Below, piece after piece: positions 39,101-53,405 of a DNA stretch of 64,000 nucleotides. The translations under genes were made by a program, and so were the position numbers. Under the pieces are notes generated by a model. It did no database searches. It saw nothing but the letters and a program-made list of their open reading frames with translations, and had not been told where the DNA came from. Position 1 is the stretch's first letter; the number at the start of each line of letters is the position of its first letter. This DNA is from Albula goreensis (Eukaryota; Chordata; Actinopteri; Albuliformes; Albulidae): assembly GCA_022829145.1 (NCBI GenBank), contig CM040741.1, positions 43,880,534 through 43,944,533 on the forward strand, written 5' to 3'.

Positions 39101-41924
39101 CATCTGTATGCACTGTGTGCCAGAGACCTCTCTAAAGCTCAAACTCCAACTTTTTGACTTTCAATACAGCCTTTAAAAAATGAAGCCATGCTTTATAGTG
39201 GCCACATCATCATTCGGTTTATGAACTGCTTTGTAAATAAACAGCAGGTTAATCTCTTGGTTGTTAATGTCCACCCGCCTGTCCTTTTCATTATATATCT
39301 AGTCCTCCTTTTGCCAGCTAAGCACATGTCATATTCTGAATACCTCAAAGGCCTTTCGTTCTCCGGTATGTCAGGGATGTAGTTTCCTGATGCGCATGCA
39401 TAGTGAAAGCCAAAGAAATCTATAAGAAGTAAGGGTAGTTTTTATTTTCAAGAAGGAATTAAGCACTTATGTTGTCTTATATAGTATTTGCTTAATCCCA
39501 TATCATTTAATTAAAGCCAGTCCATAAACATAACATGGTATTAAGTAAGTGCTGCCTCTGTTTTTGCACAATGGGCTCTTTGTTTTACCCACATACTGTA
39601 ACAGCAGCAGAGTGTGCAGTTGGTGATGACTAAGGACCACTATGAGTGTCAGAGCTGAGGCATGACAGAGGATCCCAGATGAAGTTGAAAGCATGTCTTC
39701 CCATTGTCTCCTCCGAAGCAAAACTAAAATCCATCAGTGCTGTTTCATGCCAACTCAGCTTCACTGGGCATTTCAGTAAAAATTTCAACAATCTTATTTA
39801 TTTGGTAAAATAATTGCAGATTTTAACGTTTTCAATTTGTTTTTAAGTATTTTAACATGCTCCACTGTATCCCCTATACTATAACTTAACTTATTGACAT
39901 CTTTATTTCTCTGTGCAATAAGACAGTTACTGTACAATGTTGTGGATATGTCAACATGCTAAACAACATCACTAAATTGACAACAGCTTACAGTATATAC
40001 AGTCATGTAAGAGGACACTGATGTATTATAGAGGATAACGATAATTAGCATGACCAGCAAAAATTGCATACTTCAATGTTTTATATTTTGCGGGGTATTC
40101 CTTAATATGATTTCATATGACCACAGCTGAAACCTGAACAGTAGCTTTGCTATTTGTAAGGAGCATTTTTGTGAGGATATTCCAGTTCAACACAAGGATA
40201 TTTAAGCTTCCCAAACACTTCTATTTGAAGTCCTAGCAGCTCACTATTCCACCCAGATCCAAGGAAAGAAAACTAGAATATGCTGGTTTCACAATGCAGA
40301 TTTTATTCTGCATCTTGCTGTGTGGCAAAGAGCTGGCAGCGGTGAAGGTGTATGGCTTGGCTTTGAATCTGGCATCAGTTTGTGGAGAACATTCTTTCCT
40401 GTCACAGTTTTACCCACAGGGCCATTTCTGCTTGGACAGATAGGCTAAACAATAAATATAAATTATTGTCTTGCATCTACACCAAGAACATTTTTATTGT
40501 CAAGGTACTCATGCCGATGAGCATCCAGCACTTCGGCACACTTGTTATTGATAGCCAGCAATAACTACATCCGTGCACTCTGTTCTCTACCCTGGATTTA
40601 GAAGAACAATTAGTATGAATGCCAAACATAACTCATTTATAAGGAGGTCCAGGTCCATGAGCTTCCAAGAACAAAGCATGTATTTCCCCTAGGAAAGATT
40701 TTTAAGCATAATGAAATTTTCTAATGAAACTTTGTTGGTTAATAACAACAATTTAATGGTCTGGCATAATTTTACATTTTAGCATTGCTGTGCAAATACT
40801 GTGATTCTTATGCAATAGAATGATGTTTTGGATCATTCTAGTTATCTCTTCTGGTGGAAATTGTGGGAAGGTTTTTCCTCATAACATCAATCATTTCTGC
40901 CATGTCAATGTACTTGACTGAAGTTTGCACTTGATTTCTTTAGGTGCTAAACAATGGGCACAATTACTTATGCCATATTAATTACCAACTTTTTGTGGCA
41001 TCAGAAGTGCTGAGAGTGTGGATATCATCCAAAGCTCACCATTGACCATAACCATTGCAAACACCTGGGCTTGTTTACAGACAAGCTCAGCTGCAGAGCT
41101 TTGAACTCTCTGCATAAACAGTAGCAGCAGGTCACTTCCTCCTAAAGATTTCCATGTGCCTTGTAACTCAGAGTGTACCAGCAGGCCCAGAGGCTTGGGG
41201 TTAATGACCAAGTGAGAGTTCAAAACTTTGCTACCGGAGTCTTGATGCTTTGGGTTTTACAGTTTCAGGTCATGGTTAAGAGAGGTTTGGGGTGTTCACG
41301 AGTTCAAATAAATCAGGATGAAGGGGCTTTGAATCGAGCAGTCAAGGTTAAATAGTTTTTTTATGGGATCTTGCCAAGTAGTGACCCTCCTCTAATTAAG
41401 TCCTGAGGGGGCTTGGATTGTAGTTACTTGCTGTTTGATTTCTGTTAATTTTGTAGAACCTTCTGAACTTGTCCCTTTATTTGAATGTCCCATCCATTAA
41501 TCTGCAAAGTCCTGGAACAAATCCTACTAAAGTAATTCTCCTCAGAGCTCACATACCTTGATTGCATCACAACTGTTCATATTTTAATGCTCCAAACCTT
41601 GAATATCACAGAGTCCTTGTATTTTAATAAATCAAAAAAGTATTCCTTTTTGATGAAAATGATAATACAGGGAAGCAATAATTCCATAATCATGTTCCTA
41701 TTATATCTCTACAACTTCACAGTCCAAAACCATTTTCTATATTTAATGATAATTTTGAGAGGAAATTGCACTTTTTGTCTAACCTATGATGTAAGAATAC
41801 TTTATTCTTCCCAGCTGTGATCTGGATCTGTGAACTCAAAGGCATGTATCTGTTTCTCGCAAGTCCCTCAGTAGCCTCTGTTTCCTTTGTTGTCCAGAAT
41901 TGCCCAGAGCAAAAGAGAGGGTAA

Positions 41925-42115
41925 AAAGTAAAAAAAAAAAAAAATTTCCCATGTAATTGATGGACAGCACATTGACGTGCAATGGTCTACCAGGAAATAA
42001 TGAGACAAGTAAAATACCCAGAGCTGTAGAGGGCAACAGGGCACAGCATCATGCTGGGATTTGAACTTCTGGCTCCAAGCAGCGGTCAGAACAAAGATAA
42101 TGCGCTTCAAGTGCC
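41925..42115 (-). mobile_element. Likely tRNA-derived SINE remnant
   Basis: On the minus strand a B-box-like GTTCAAATCCC (42,066-42,056) is followed by a GATGCTGTGCCCTGTTGCCC-type body and then, further on, by a T-rich end at 41,930-41,944. This order resembles fish tRNA-SINEs, but the A box is not convincing and the borders are uncertain. Confidence 0.45.
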
Positions 42116-43093
42116 TGTTGACTTTAATATTACATTGAAAGTGAGAGAGGTTCCAAGCAACTGATTGAATAAATTTGGTGGATGTGTTTGGGGTAGCAAC
42201 AATGGCCTGAAGCATAGTAACGTAGCCTAGCATGGGAACGTCACTTACTTATGTTCGTATGGCGAACTTATTGCATCAATGTGTAGCTCATTATTGGTCT
42301 GATACAGCTGATGAGAGTGCTTCACACTTTGGCAGTTACTGGTGTGTTCAGAAGTAAAGCCTTTTATAGATTTAGTCATTGATTACTCTCAGTGGTTGCA
42401 CTGCAGTGGATTTCAGCCATAATTAATCCATTAAACATCTTGTTTATAGAGACAATTTAACAAAGCAGGGATACTGAATCTCTTAAATGACTTTTTGCTT
42501 GGTAAAGCTTTGTTGTATTTCATTCAATGATCTCTGTTTGCCAGACACAAAACATTTCCCACAAATGTGACTCCTGTATCTTCAAAATGGGCTACTTTTT
42601 TCTTTAGCTAGTATTGCTGTTGGCCAGAGCTCACTGACCACATGAAACGTTCTCCCTCATAATTAATAGACAAATATATATCAGCTTTATGGTCCATCTT
42701 AATATACCTCACATGGGCTATAGGTATGGTTTCCGCTTATTAGACCTTACAGTCATGCTTCATTAAAGGGGTTTGTCACAGCAGGAAACAGCTTTAGAAT
42801 CTTATAAATGTTTATAGACCTTTAACAGTGAGGTAGCTTACTGCAGCACATCTTGCCAGAATTAAAACTTAAAGGAGTCATTTTAAGTACTACCAAATGA
42901 CAGGGTCACATTTCTCAGTAGTTTACTTGCAGTTCCTGTCCACACACAAAATCCTTGGGGCCAGTATGCATCTTAATGACTAGTAGATTAAAATGATCTA
43001 ATGTTATTATCAAATTCAATTCTATCAGGAGACTAAATTAAAATCTAAATTAAGGTGATATAGGCCATTGTTGTTTGTCACGTGTAACAATAT

Positions 43094-43095
<2 letters not shown>

Positions 43096-43141
<46 letters not shown>

Positions 43142-43157
43142 GTGTGTGTGTGTGTGA
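43096..43157. repeat. (GT)n microsatellite
   Basis: A 44-bp pure GT run, a short AGG interruption, and a further GT run. It lies in intron 2, about 1.4 kb before exon 3. Confidence 0.97.
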
Positions 43158-44579
43158 TGTTCAAAGTTTGAGTCACACATTTATATGCATAATAGAGCAT
43201 TCTTATACAGATAAAGAGACACTCTAATCTGAATTACACCCTTATCCTCCCTGTCTGAAAGACACTGGGTCTCCTCCGCTGTCAACACTGATTACATAAA
43301 ATCATGCAAGCTCTCAAAAATTGATTAATAATGCATCTTATATTCATGACTAAAATGCATATCATTTGTAATCTAATTTCATACAAGGTCTTTAAATGGA
43401 GTCAAGGTTTCAAAAGATCAGAGATACCATGCTGGCTATGCATAGACTGCTCATTAGAGACAATCTCCAATGATGAAAACAGAGACATTCAAACTTAATC
43501 CCTTATTACCTCAGGAAATTGAAATGATGGTCCAATTGCTGATTGTCATTGGTTGAAGAAATCTATTATTTCCTTCTTTAGTGTTTTGCTCATAATTTCA
43601 GTTGACCCATCATTGTTCAAAACGTAGCCTTCAGTGTCACAAACAACTATGCAGTACGATTCAGACTGAGACAGTTGTTTACAAGGAAACTGCTCTGCAA
43701 AGAAAACAGCAATTTGTTCTCAGTTACAACAATCTGTCCAATTTGTATGGTACACTATAGAAACTTCTGTGGAAGCAGGATTCGAGCACAATTAGCCATA
43801 TTCAAGATACCATTTCCCTCCTCTGATATTGTGAGCATTTGGAAAAGCAGGCGAATGGAGAACATATGTAGGTGGGGCACGTAGAGCTGTAGAAACTGGA
43901 GCAGAGAAGAGGAACTGCAAGCTGCCGTCGAGCAACACATATCGAGAGCAAGAGAGCCCTATTAATAGCTGGCAAGGTTGTTGGGGGGGATCGGAACATG
44001 CTGATGTTGTGACTATTTAAAGCAGGAGCTAGACTGGTGTCAGAGACTGATCTATTGGTTTAACATGGCAAAACCAGCTGAGGAAGTGCTTTCTCCATAA
44101 TAACGCCACTTTGTCACGTTTGATAACAACTCAGCTCTGTCATCCTCGTCTCCGGGGACCGATACACAACCTAAGGGCTTGGCAGCACCGCTGATGCTCT
44201 TCACTAGGTTCTAACGGATGTTTCAATTACACACACGCTTATTCATTTTAATCATTCGTCTTATGGGATCCCATGTCACTGCACCCACTAAAGTGCATAT
44301 GAAGTTGCAATCTCTGTGGAGTGTAAATAAAATTACATTCAATTACATGTGTGATTTGTGCACCTTTTTTGCAGTAGTTCGACACTGACTCTTCTACTGG
44401 CCTGAATTACATTTCCAAATCATCAGCAAAGTGCAAAAGTCAAATGAAGAGTGTGTTGGTATTATCATTATGTTTAAAGCTGTAAATCTCCAAAAACAGT
44501 ACATAACTCACATAATTAATATCAATTTGCTGAACATATTTATTTATGATTTTCTCTTTTTTCCATTTTCTTCCTCTAG

Positions 44580-44667
44580 GGGACAATTTACTTACCCGGT
44601 AACAGAGTCACTGAGCACCCAAACAATGGGGAAGAGGCTGGAAAATTCCTCTTTGAAGTCGTTCCAG
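44580..44667 (+). CDS. arhgap24: arhgap24 exon 3: middle of PH domain
   Basis: An 88-bp exon between TTCCTCTAG and CCAG|GTAGG. It enters in phase 0 from exon 2 and leaves in phase 1 after the first base of the next codon. It supplies residues 61-89, reading GTIYLPGNRVTEHPNNG and then EEAGKFLFEVVP. Human ARHGAP24 has GTIFLPGNKVSEHP and GKFLFEVVP at the same positions, with the same junctions as far as I recall the family, so identity is secure. The segment is the central beta strands of the PH domain, which lacks its final strands and C-terminal helix here because they are in the next exon. A longer open frame crosses this exon in another reading frame and is not the protein. Confidence 0.93.
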
Positions 44668-46830
44668 GTAGGAATTAAGTGGCGCGCTTTACAATGCACC
44701 TTTTTGTTTTGTTGTTGCTGTTTTTTCAAGATCACACTGCCATTTTGTCCTCAGTCGTTTAAAAAGATAATTGCAAGACACCTCTTCCAAGGACATCTCA
44801 CAACAGCAAGTGACAATGGAATGGCATTTGTTTAAAGCTAATCTAACTCCCAGTGGTTGTGTTTTAGAAAGGTTTGACAGTTCCAATTACCCCAAATCCA
44901 CCTCAAACAATCCCTAGGAAGAGTGCCCTGAGCTTTCCCATAGCCGCTGTGGTGTTCATCACCACAGTGTTTTACCTTCACCTTTTCACTTAAGATCCTG
45001 AGGTCCGTATGTAAAGAAAGCACTCACAAACTTCAGTTGTAACACCATGGAGGTGCCACTCATGGCATTCACATTTGGGACGTAGGATTTGAGCATTGTA
45101 AACATTGTGTGGCAGTTTTAAGTGATAAGCTAGTGAGAGATTTGGCCTTTTGGGACTCACACTATGGATTGTCTTTTAGCCAGCTGTCCTTCTTGCCTGT
45201 CAGAGGATATTAGCAGTAATGATGGTTCTAAGGATAATGCTATAAGGGTGTCCTCTGTCCTCTCCACTGGTTTGGCCCATGTGCCAGTCCCCAGGCTACA
45301 TGGGCAGGAAATGGCTTGTTATGGTTGGGCAAAGGGCAGGCAGGCAGAGCACCAGTGTTGACAGATATCTCTGTGACAGCAAACAGCAGGACCTTCTGGT
45401 CCTCAGTTATCTTAGCGGGCATTATTTTGTCATAACGCAGTTTAATTGAGCTAGCTTCTGGACAGGAAGTACCTACATGATGCACAGCTACTGTAAATTA
45501 GACTCCAGCCCACCAGGAGTAGGATTGATCAACCTGGTAAACCTGGAAAAAGGTAAACCGGGTACAAATGCTGCTATTCTGCAACTGATTAACCGAAAAG
45601 ATCCACAAAAACACAGGTTAATCAAAATGAGAAGATTGCAGGTGTGAGCATTTTATGCAATGTCTGAATTATGGTATTAGGGCATTATGTCTGAAACTAT
45701 GTTTTTCTGTCTGTGGTGAATTTCTTTCGCATTTATTCAGCCTCTTTTTGAGGTGCACCATTCATTCATCTCATGGTTTGCTTTTTTCTCTCAATAACCT
45801 CACAATGAAATAAGAAAGCTCTTTCAATACCATGAGTTTTTTGTGTGCCGTACTGTAAAACCCTGCAGTAAGGAAATGTCTTGGTTGGCATGTCATTGAC
45901 GAACCCTGACTCATATTTAGATCATGTTTTCTCAGTGGGCTCCAGTTGATGTAATTGATAAAGCACCTTTTGCCTTCTGCTTGGGGGCTGTGCTGCAGAA
46001 AAGCCCCCAGCTCGCAGGGATGGTGATGAATGGAGAGAGTGCAATGGAAAGAGAGTCATGTTTCCCAGGAAGAGAAAAGCTGGGAATGCAGGCCCGGGGA
46101 CAGGATTTCAAAACAGGGGGAGACAGCTGTGGGATGGCACTCAGCTGGCCCACTCTGGGAGCCGTGACCAAACGTTAATCGATCCATCTCACGTGCGTGG
46201 AGCATCAGCTCTGCCCAGCATCATCCACCCCCAACCCTCCCCTTCCTCATCTATCCCATGTCTCCTTGCTTTGTGCTGTATCCATGCCAATATTTCACAA
46301 GACTCTGTGGTTTCATTGCAAATGAAAGTGCACAGTAAAATATCATTTGCTCATATACGAGTTTGACACATTGCGCCATCCTCTTTTTTATTCTCATCTC
46401 TGAAACTGTTGAGGCTGAACTGCTGGACCCTATGTTGTGCCTTGTGACCTTGCTGGCTATCTGTTATTTTGTGCTTTTAATTTGCCAGTTGTCAAGGTAA
46501 CTCAATGGCGTCATCATTCCAATTCTTGTTAAAAATGTTTGAATAAGTCCAACTGAAAATGTTCTATTCAGGACTTTCTCCTTTTGTCTCTTTATGTTTT
46601 TGATAAGTGTTGCATATCAGTGATAATTTATTTCATTATTTATTTAAATGTATGGTACATTTTTCAGTTGGTACTTCTTCCTCCTAATTGTTCTTAACTA
46701 ACTTCAGGTCCCACTGGCTAATCTGTAAAAAACTTTCCCCTGCATGACAGAGTCTGGTACCCTTGCTTGTCCACACTTTCTTGCTTGGCTTTGGCACTGT
46801 GTGTGTGTGTACTTGCGTTTCTAGTGCACA

Positions 46831-46832
<2 letters not shown>

Positions 46833-46915
<83 letters not shown>

Positions 46916-46918
46916 GTG
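46833..46918. repeat. (TG)n microsatellite, about 86 bp
   Basis: A near-perfect TG run, preceded by a shorter GT run at about 46,798-46,810. It is the source of the His/Thr- and Cys/Val-repeat open frames on both strands, which are not genes. Confidence 0.98.
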
Positions 46919-48620
46919 AGCGCTGAGGCCGACTTCTCCTCCATGACACGCGAGCTGCAGCTCCCTGGAATCAGTCGCACCTCCGGTCACTGAAGTGTGA
47001 GCTAAGCCGCTGATGAAAAACAGCCTCTCCCCTCCCCAGCTCTGCTCCTCTATTCATGGAGAGAGGTGAAAATGTGAAATCCTCTCCAAAGAAAAGAGAA
47101 AACACATTTTCTGCCATATGGAGAACCAGCATATTTCTGTGTCAACACCATATGAATAATTACTGCTATTGTTCATAGGGGCAGTCCAACATGAATTAGG
47201 ACACAGTGTTATAATCTTGGGGGGTAATAATACATATTACTTTTGGCAGAGATGCAAATTATTCACTGGGAATATCTAAATTTATTTGTGCAGCAGCTTT
47301 TCAAATCATGTACAGGTACAATAATAAGTCATTTTATAGGTGAGATCATTAAAGGCATACAGTAACAGGCTCAAGAGATACTTTCATGCAATGTGATATC
47401 AATTTCAGTCTAATTTAGATTAATGCTGATAATTGTCCTGGTTGTTCTCCGTCAGTATTTTTTTAATCAATATAACGGGTAAATAATGGCCTTTCCTGGA
47501 TATGAAAAACCACCAAAGAGAGTATCGGTATCAGTCAATTCTTTTTGTTCTTTGTCTTTGTTGATGCTGATATCTGCAGATGAGGCCCAGTGCATTGTGG
47601 GGTATGGCACTGCAGATCCAAAAATATCCATTCTTCCTCAAGCACACTCATTTAGCTCTGCTACGTGTGAATCTAGACAACAATCTGAGGAACAAAAATA
47701 CTTTATCAGTGCCCATATGGAACAATATTCATGACACACACTGTTGGAATTCCTCAGTGTTTTAGGCAGAGACCTCACCAGACAGCACTTAATGTTTTTA
47801 ACATGTGCTCATTTTTCATTTAAGAATAGCAACAAAATTTCTGCATGCCCTATTTTATTCTTATTCTAAACAAGTAAACAAAGCAGACTGAGCAGACTTG
47901 CATAAAGTAATTTGTCATTGAAGTGGCTTGTCATAAAAAAGTGTTCATATCCCAAGCAGAATTTTTGTTGTGTACAACCATGATAATATTTATAATTTTA
48001 ATAAAAACTATGTAGAGTCAAGGACATTTATAAAATATGATGTTAACTGAAGCTACACATTTTGGACCTGCTAATTAGATATGGAATTTCACCCTGTATG
48101 TGATTTGCAAATTTAGTCTTATCGTGGGCAAAAGCATGAATTCAGCACTGTTTTTGCTCCCCTCCTAATTCACATTCATTAAAATAGAATGTTTCATCTG
48201 TTATCATAACCTGGCTGAGACAGAGAGTAGTTATACATAAATAGTTTTACTGTCATATTTGAATAATTGACATAACGTTCCAAATGCAAGTTTCTCAGCA
48301 GTGCTGTTCCATTACAGATTCATTACTGCTGAAGCAATAAGCTGATATGATGACATGCCACTATTAATTTAGATAGTGTTGGTAGCTGGTTATGAAGACT
48401 TAGTTATTCCTACACTGCGTATGTACTGGGCATATCATCAAGAAAATGTATTTTGAGCAAGTGTTGTTTCCCCGTTGTTTGCCAATGAATGGTAATGTGC
48501 TGTATGTGGGATAGGAGTGTTGGATGTGGGATTTGCTTGTTTTTGGAAAGACAGCAAGTGTGTCTGAATTGTAAAAGTATTCAAGCGCTCCAGAGAGGAC
48601 CTTCCAAAGCCAAATGGCTG

Positions 48621-48649
<29 letters not shown>
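48621..48649. repeat. Poly-T run (29 nt)
   Basis: An uninterrupted T-run in intron 3. It may be the tail of a retroposed element on the minus strand, but no body was recognised. Confidence 0.95.
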
Positions 48650-48653
<4 letters not shown>

Positions 48654-51600
48654 CAGTCAGAATTGGGAGTGTTCCAATGAGGCAGGAGCTGTGTGGTTTT
48701 GAAGAACACCTGCTGAGCACATTCTGGAAACCCACTTGAATCAGCCCGGGCTCCGGTTCCTGCCGGAACAGCCCGGAAACCCGCTGCAGCAGCATTAATT
48801 GAAGTTTAATGGGCTCATTCTTTGTGCCTCGTGTTGTATCATATTATTTTCACCTTTAGTTATGGCTTAATTACAGTGAGGCAGGGAGTTATCATTATCT
48901 CTTTTGCAGTGAGCCAAATTACTTCTGGCGCTGGAAGACAGTATAAAACATGGAATACCAGTACCTGACCGATTTACGATCATGGTAATTTTATATGCGG
49001 CCTAATGTTCGATGAATCGCTGAGAGGAGAGGAGGGGGCAGATGGCATTGTCAAGGTCAGGGAGATAGCTGTTCTAACTCAAACCACAGGGATAAGTTAA
49101 AGCAGCAAGTGCATACTTCGTGCTTCTCCAGTGATCAATACCAGAGATCATGTGTGTTTGAATCATCAAATTAGGCAATTTTTCAGATGTTGGAAAAGGA
49201 CAACCAGTTGCTCAATTATTAAGTTATATTGTTATATCTCAGGATAACAAACCTTTTGCATCAATCTGTAGTCTAAACATTGTCAGCTTGTCTCTTTGTA
49301 AGGTGGATGTATTGCAAAGAAGAAAGGCAATGGTTTATTCTTACAACGCATTCCTTAATTGCCATGTGTTGCCTATTTGATCATCAGTCATAAAAAAGCT
49401 TTTACATAATGAAGAAAAAAATGTAAAAAAAAATGGATAAATAATATGTCATAAAATACACATTTGTGTATAGACATGGGAAAAATCATAAGTGGAGTTT
49501 TGATTGGCAAGTGCAACAGCAGGAGGGCGGCATTGGTGACGTCCAGTGACAGATTTACAACAATGACTTGAGGAACGCATCAGCATATTCCACTCCGGGA
49601 TGATTTTTATCTGTTATGAATGGCTGTGCTGTACACTCGTATCCTTCAAACTACAAAATCATTCATGCTCCAAACTACCCCATTTTACATTCATGCCTGA
49701 TACACCATTAGAGGGATCATAAAACATACTTTCATATGGTCTGCGTAGCAGCTATGCTATTTCTGACTAAACCAGGAACACATGGTATGAAGTGGTAATA
49801 TTACAGCAAGACATATTTCTGTATTATTACCGCAATAAGTAGCCATTGAACAAAAGTAAGAAAATATAATCTAACTGGTCTTCTGTTTGGTTAATTTTAT
49901 GCTGATGATGTCAAAAAAACATAATAACAAATATGTGAATTTGCATACAGACATTTATGGAATTATAGGGGCATGTGATTTATGCCCAGCTCACTACTAT
50001 TTGAATTTATTTTTTTTTTTCAAGAAAATTAGGATAGATTGACAGGGGGGCCTTTAAAGTGTTTGACATGTGCTTATATTCATTTTAAAACTGACCATTT
50101 TTATTCTGATGGAACAATGTCTTTGTCTCCATTCTGATGAAAAGTAGATGAAAACTACAGTGCATACTGTATAATTAAAAAGAAGGTACAAGCTGAAAAA
50201 CTGAAAGACCCATCTTATAGTCATTATCCAGAAGAAACTTGATATGAAGAAACATTCCTTTTTGCAAGAGAATACTTTTGTTTTGTGGACTGAAAAATGT
50301 CAAAAGTATGCTGAAATGGAAGTCTAACAAGAAATGAATGATTAGTAAAGATTTGCCACATAGACCCCCAGAATATGGACACTAGAATTACCATGAAACA
50401 TCAGTGAATCAGAAATTGATTTCCATCCCTCTCCATTGGAGGTGGACTGACAAACACAGTCGATTAGGGAAACTGTACATTGATTTCTTCACGACTTTTC
50501 CTTATACATACATTGCTACAGTGTTAAAAAGTGTCGATTAGTATGTATGAATGCATAGATAAATTAAAAATGACACAAAGCTTACCTAGCCCATGTTTTT
50601 GACATTAATAATTGGCAGTTGTACCAGTCCTGGCTTTGTCAGTGCTGTGATACCTTGGCACATGGTGTGGCAGATGCAAAACACATGCCTTTTGGCTGCC
50701 ATTCCTCTTTTATTACATTTAATTGTATTTCATTTCAGTCTCTTAATGAAGAGTCTGAACTGTTTTATTGGGTTATTTATTAAAGACATTCTACTGTTAA
50801 TCAGATGATTGGTTATTCATCAGTCATGTGATTCATTATATGAGTTTGAAAAACACTAAACAGGTGTCTGTTGTGACAGTAGGTGAACACTACAGAAAGT
50901 GGCCATACTGGGGTAGCATTGGATGGTGCGGAAAAAGCAGAGTGACTCTTTGATCCCTGCTGAATATTTGGCATGGCATTCTGGCATCTGATCTGGCTTT
51001 GCCTCGGGCGTTCTCGAGATGGAAAAATGTAATGTGCAAAACATCCCCAGAAAGAATGAACAAGTGGTAAATAAGCCAGATACAAAGAGACAGAGAAGAG
51101 CTCTCTCAGAGGCAGGCTGGGAACAACTTCACACTATGGTTATCTGTTTTGTATGTTTATGTATATATTACAGTGAATTCCTGGTCACTGTACAGGCATG
51201 CAGGTTATTTTATTATGGGCAAAATCTATTAAATCATAATTTCCATATTTACGTCTTGACTGCTTTCAGACAATCCATCAATCTCATGCCTCATTACTCA
51301 CTCCCAAGAGAATGTGCCGGAACTGGGATCAGCACCATCACATGGTCCCTGCTGACACATTATTAGTGTCATGGAGACTAACAGAGACATTTATAGCAGT
51401 TATCATATATCAGGTTCCTTTTAGTAGTGCTCGTGGCTCATAGGGAAAGGTAAGTAGTTTCTGCTAGCCAATCCTATGCCATCTATGAGTATGATAGCCG
51501 ATTCAGGTCTTGACCGCAGCGTTGTCATAACCTTTTCACCATCGTTTAATTTCCCAGTTTGATCGGACGCCCCAAACGACATTGGGCTTAATTAACCCGG

Positions 51601-53328
51601 TGTGGGCTGATCCCAGAAGTGTCGTTCACTCCATGAATTATGAGTCATACGTCTTACAAGGACGGCGGTGTCATGCGGAGCAAAGTTCGTTTATAATCAC
51701 ATCCATTACTATGTGAGGGAGCCTCCCGCTGGTGGCTTCACAGAGACGATCACCAGTAGCTGTGGGGAACGTGCCCTTCTCCCCGCACGCCTGCTGTCCG
51801 TGTATCTGTGACCCTCCGTGTCTGGGACGGGAGGGATCTGAGTGGCATCCGTGTGACCTCTACATGCTGAACTGCTTGCTGGAGGGATGATAGCAGATTA
51901 AAGCTGAGCATCTGGCATGGAGGCCAGAGACCAGCTCAAAGTGGACGACCTCGAGTTGTTCATTTCAGAGCCAGCACTCCGCAGTGACTCACTCCCCTCT
52001 TTTGAGCTGTTGACGTGGATATGACAAGAGACCTAACTGAGAACCAGATCCTGAGTTCTTCGTCAACCAGTACTGGGGTATAATGGGGGTAAGCCAGGTG
52101 TCATTTTGTAGATGTAGTAATGCTGGTAGGAAGGGCAGCTAGATGTTTTACACATGTTTAATGATGTGTTGCTACAGCAACCAAAAATAGAATACACAGA
52201 AAACTGAAAAACCAACAACAATTAGTTGCTTTTAGCCTGTGTTTTGCAAACCACATATCAGATATGCACAGCAGGGAAAGATTATAACTGCATAATGTCA
52301 TCATTACAAAGGAGAGAAAATATACCCACACCTACAAATATAGCCTGACAGGGGCTTGTCTTTCATTTGTTACCCATACAAAACATTAGCCTGCATATCA
52401 TCAGGCTCTAGCACTCTGACCCCTCGCTACTTATTCCTGTGAGCCTGCTGGCAGGTAAATTGCTGTAGATGACTGCATCGGATAAGCTACTATTCAGTCA
52501 TCTGTGACTCAGGGTCCTTTACAACGGCATTGTGTGGCGACGTCGGAATGTGACAGCCGCAAAGCCTGGGAGCTCGTTATGAAAACATGAGCCCAATTCA
52601 GCATGCAGCCAATTGTCATCGAAGTCTGACAAAACACCCAGCTTTCTATTGCGGCCCCATCTGCTGCAAGTTATTTTGGTAGCGCTTGTAAGGCAAGGAT
52701 GGCCTTCAACATAATATCCCTGGCCACAAGTGTTGTCTCTGTTGTCAGTCAGCAGGTTTAGTTTGGCTCATTGCACTGAGAGACTCACCTTACAAAGCTG
52801 GTAAAGTTAATGGAGTTATTAATGTATCATGGTAGTTTTGCACTTCACATATTCTACATATAACTGATGTATTTCTTGTCTTGTTTGCCATTAAGTGTAC
52901 CTTATTCAGGGTTTAAATTCATGGAAAAGAAACCATGCAGAGTAATCTGCAATTTATTTTTTTTTTAAATGAAATGCCATTTGTGACATCCATCACACTT
53001 CCCCACTATAGTCTTGTTCCTTAATAATATTCAGTTACAATTGTGTATAAGAAAGAATTATTTGGAAAGCATTGTGAAGTTTGTGGTCACTGACCACATG
53101 TAAAAATGTTGAAATAAAGTTCTGCATTTCATTTGCCTAAGATTTCCTTGGATAGGAAACTTCAAAGAATTTGAGTTAGTGGAGGCTGGTTATTTAAATG
53201 CATACATCAGAAATAAACACATGCTGATAGTAAATAAGTAGTACAGAAGGTTTCTGATAGTAGCGTTTTAATGATGTGTGACTCTGTGAAACAGGTGTTA
53301 TTTGATCAACTGTGCACTTTGGTTCACT

Positions 53329-53405
53329 TGGTATTTAAAACACATAGAATGAATATCTGTTGAGTGTAGATGGTATTTAAAACATATAAACTGAACAGAT
53401 TTAGA
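53329..53405. repeat. Imperfect 42-bp tandem duplication
   Basis: The block GGTATTTAAAACA occurs at 53,330 and again at 53,372, each followed by ATA and a diverged AT-rich stretch containing TGAA. This suggests a local duplication with later drift. Confidence 0.5.

Larger units (their letters stand above)
22870..44579 (+). other. arhgap24: Intron 2 of arhgap24 (21.7 kb)
   Basis: The intron runs from GTAAGT at 22,870 to the acceptor TTCCTCTAG at 44,579, preceded by a strong pyrimidine tract (about 44,551-44,577). No exon was recognised inside. It holds a SINE at 35.9-36.1 kb, a likely SINE near 42.0 kb, a (GT)n microsatellite at 43.1 kb, an 83-bp diverged tandem duplication at 30.1-30.3 kb, a C-run at 28.87 kb, a T-run at 33.04 kb and an AT-only-like stretch around 30,470-30,560. 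GC-richer non-repetitive blocks lie at about 28,540-29,240 and 38,780-39,060. Confidence 0.85.

Noticed and set aside
44431-44835. 134-codon + frame crossing exon 3 of arhgap24
   Set aside because: It reads exon 3 in the wrong frame. The correct frame gives the PH-domain sequence and is confirmed by both splice junctions.
46684-46993. His/Thr-repeat and Cys/Val-repeat frames
   Set aside because: They are products of the long TG microsatellite on each strand.
51400-51460. Strong donor-like AAAG|GTAAGT at about 51,448 with an acceptor-like site just upstream
   Set aside because: The implied micro-exon contains stops or gives no arhgap24-like residues in the required phase, so it is probably a decoy site.
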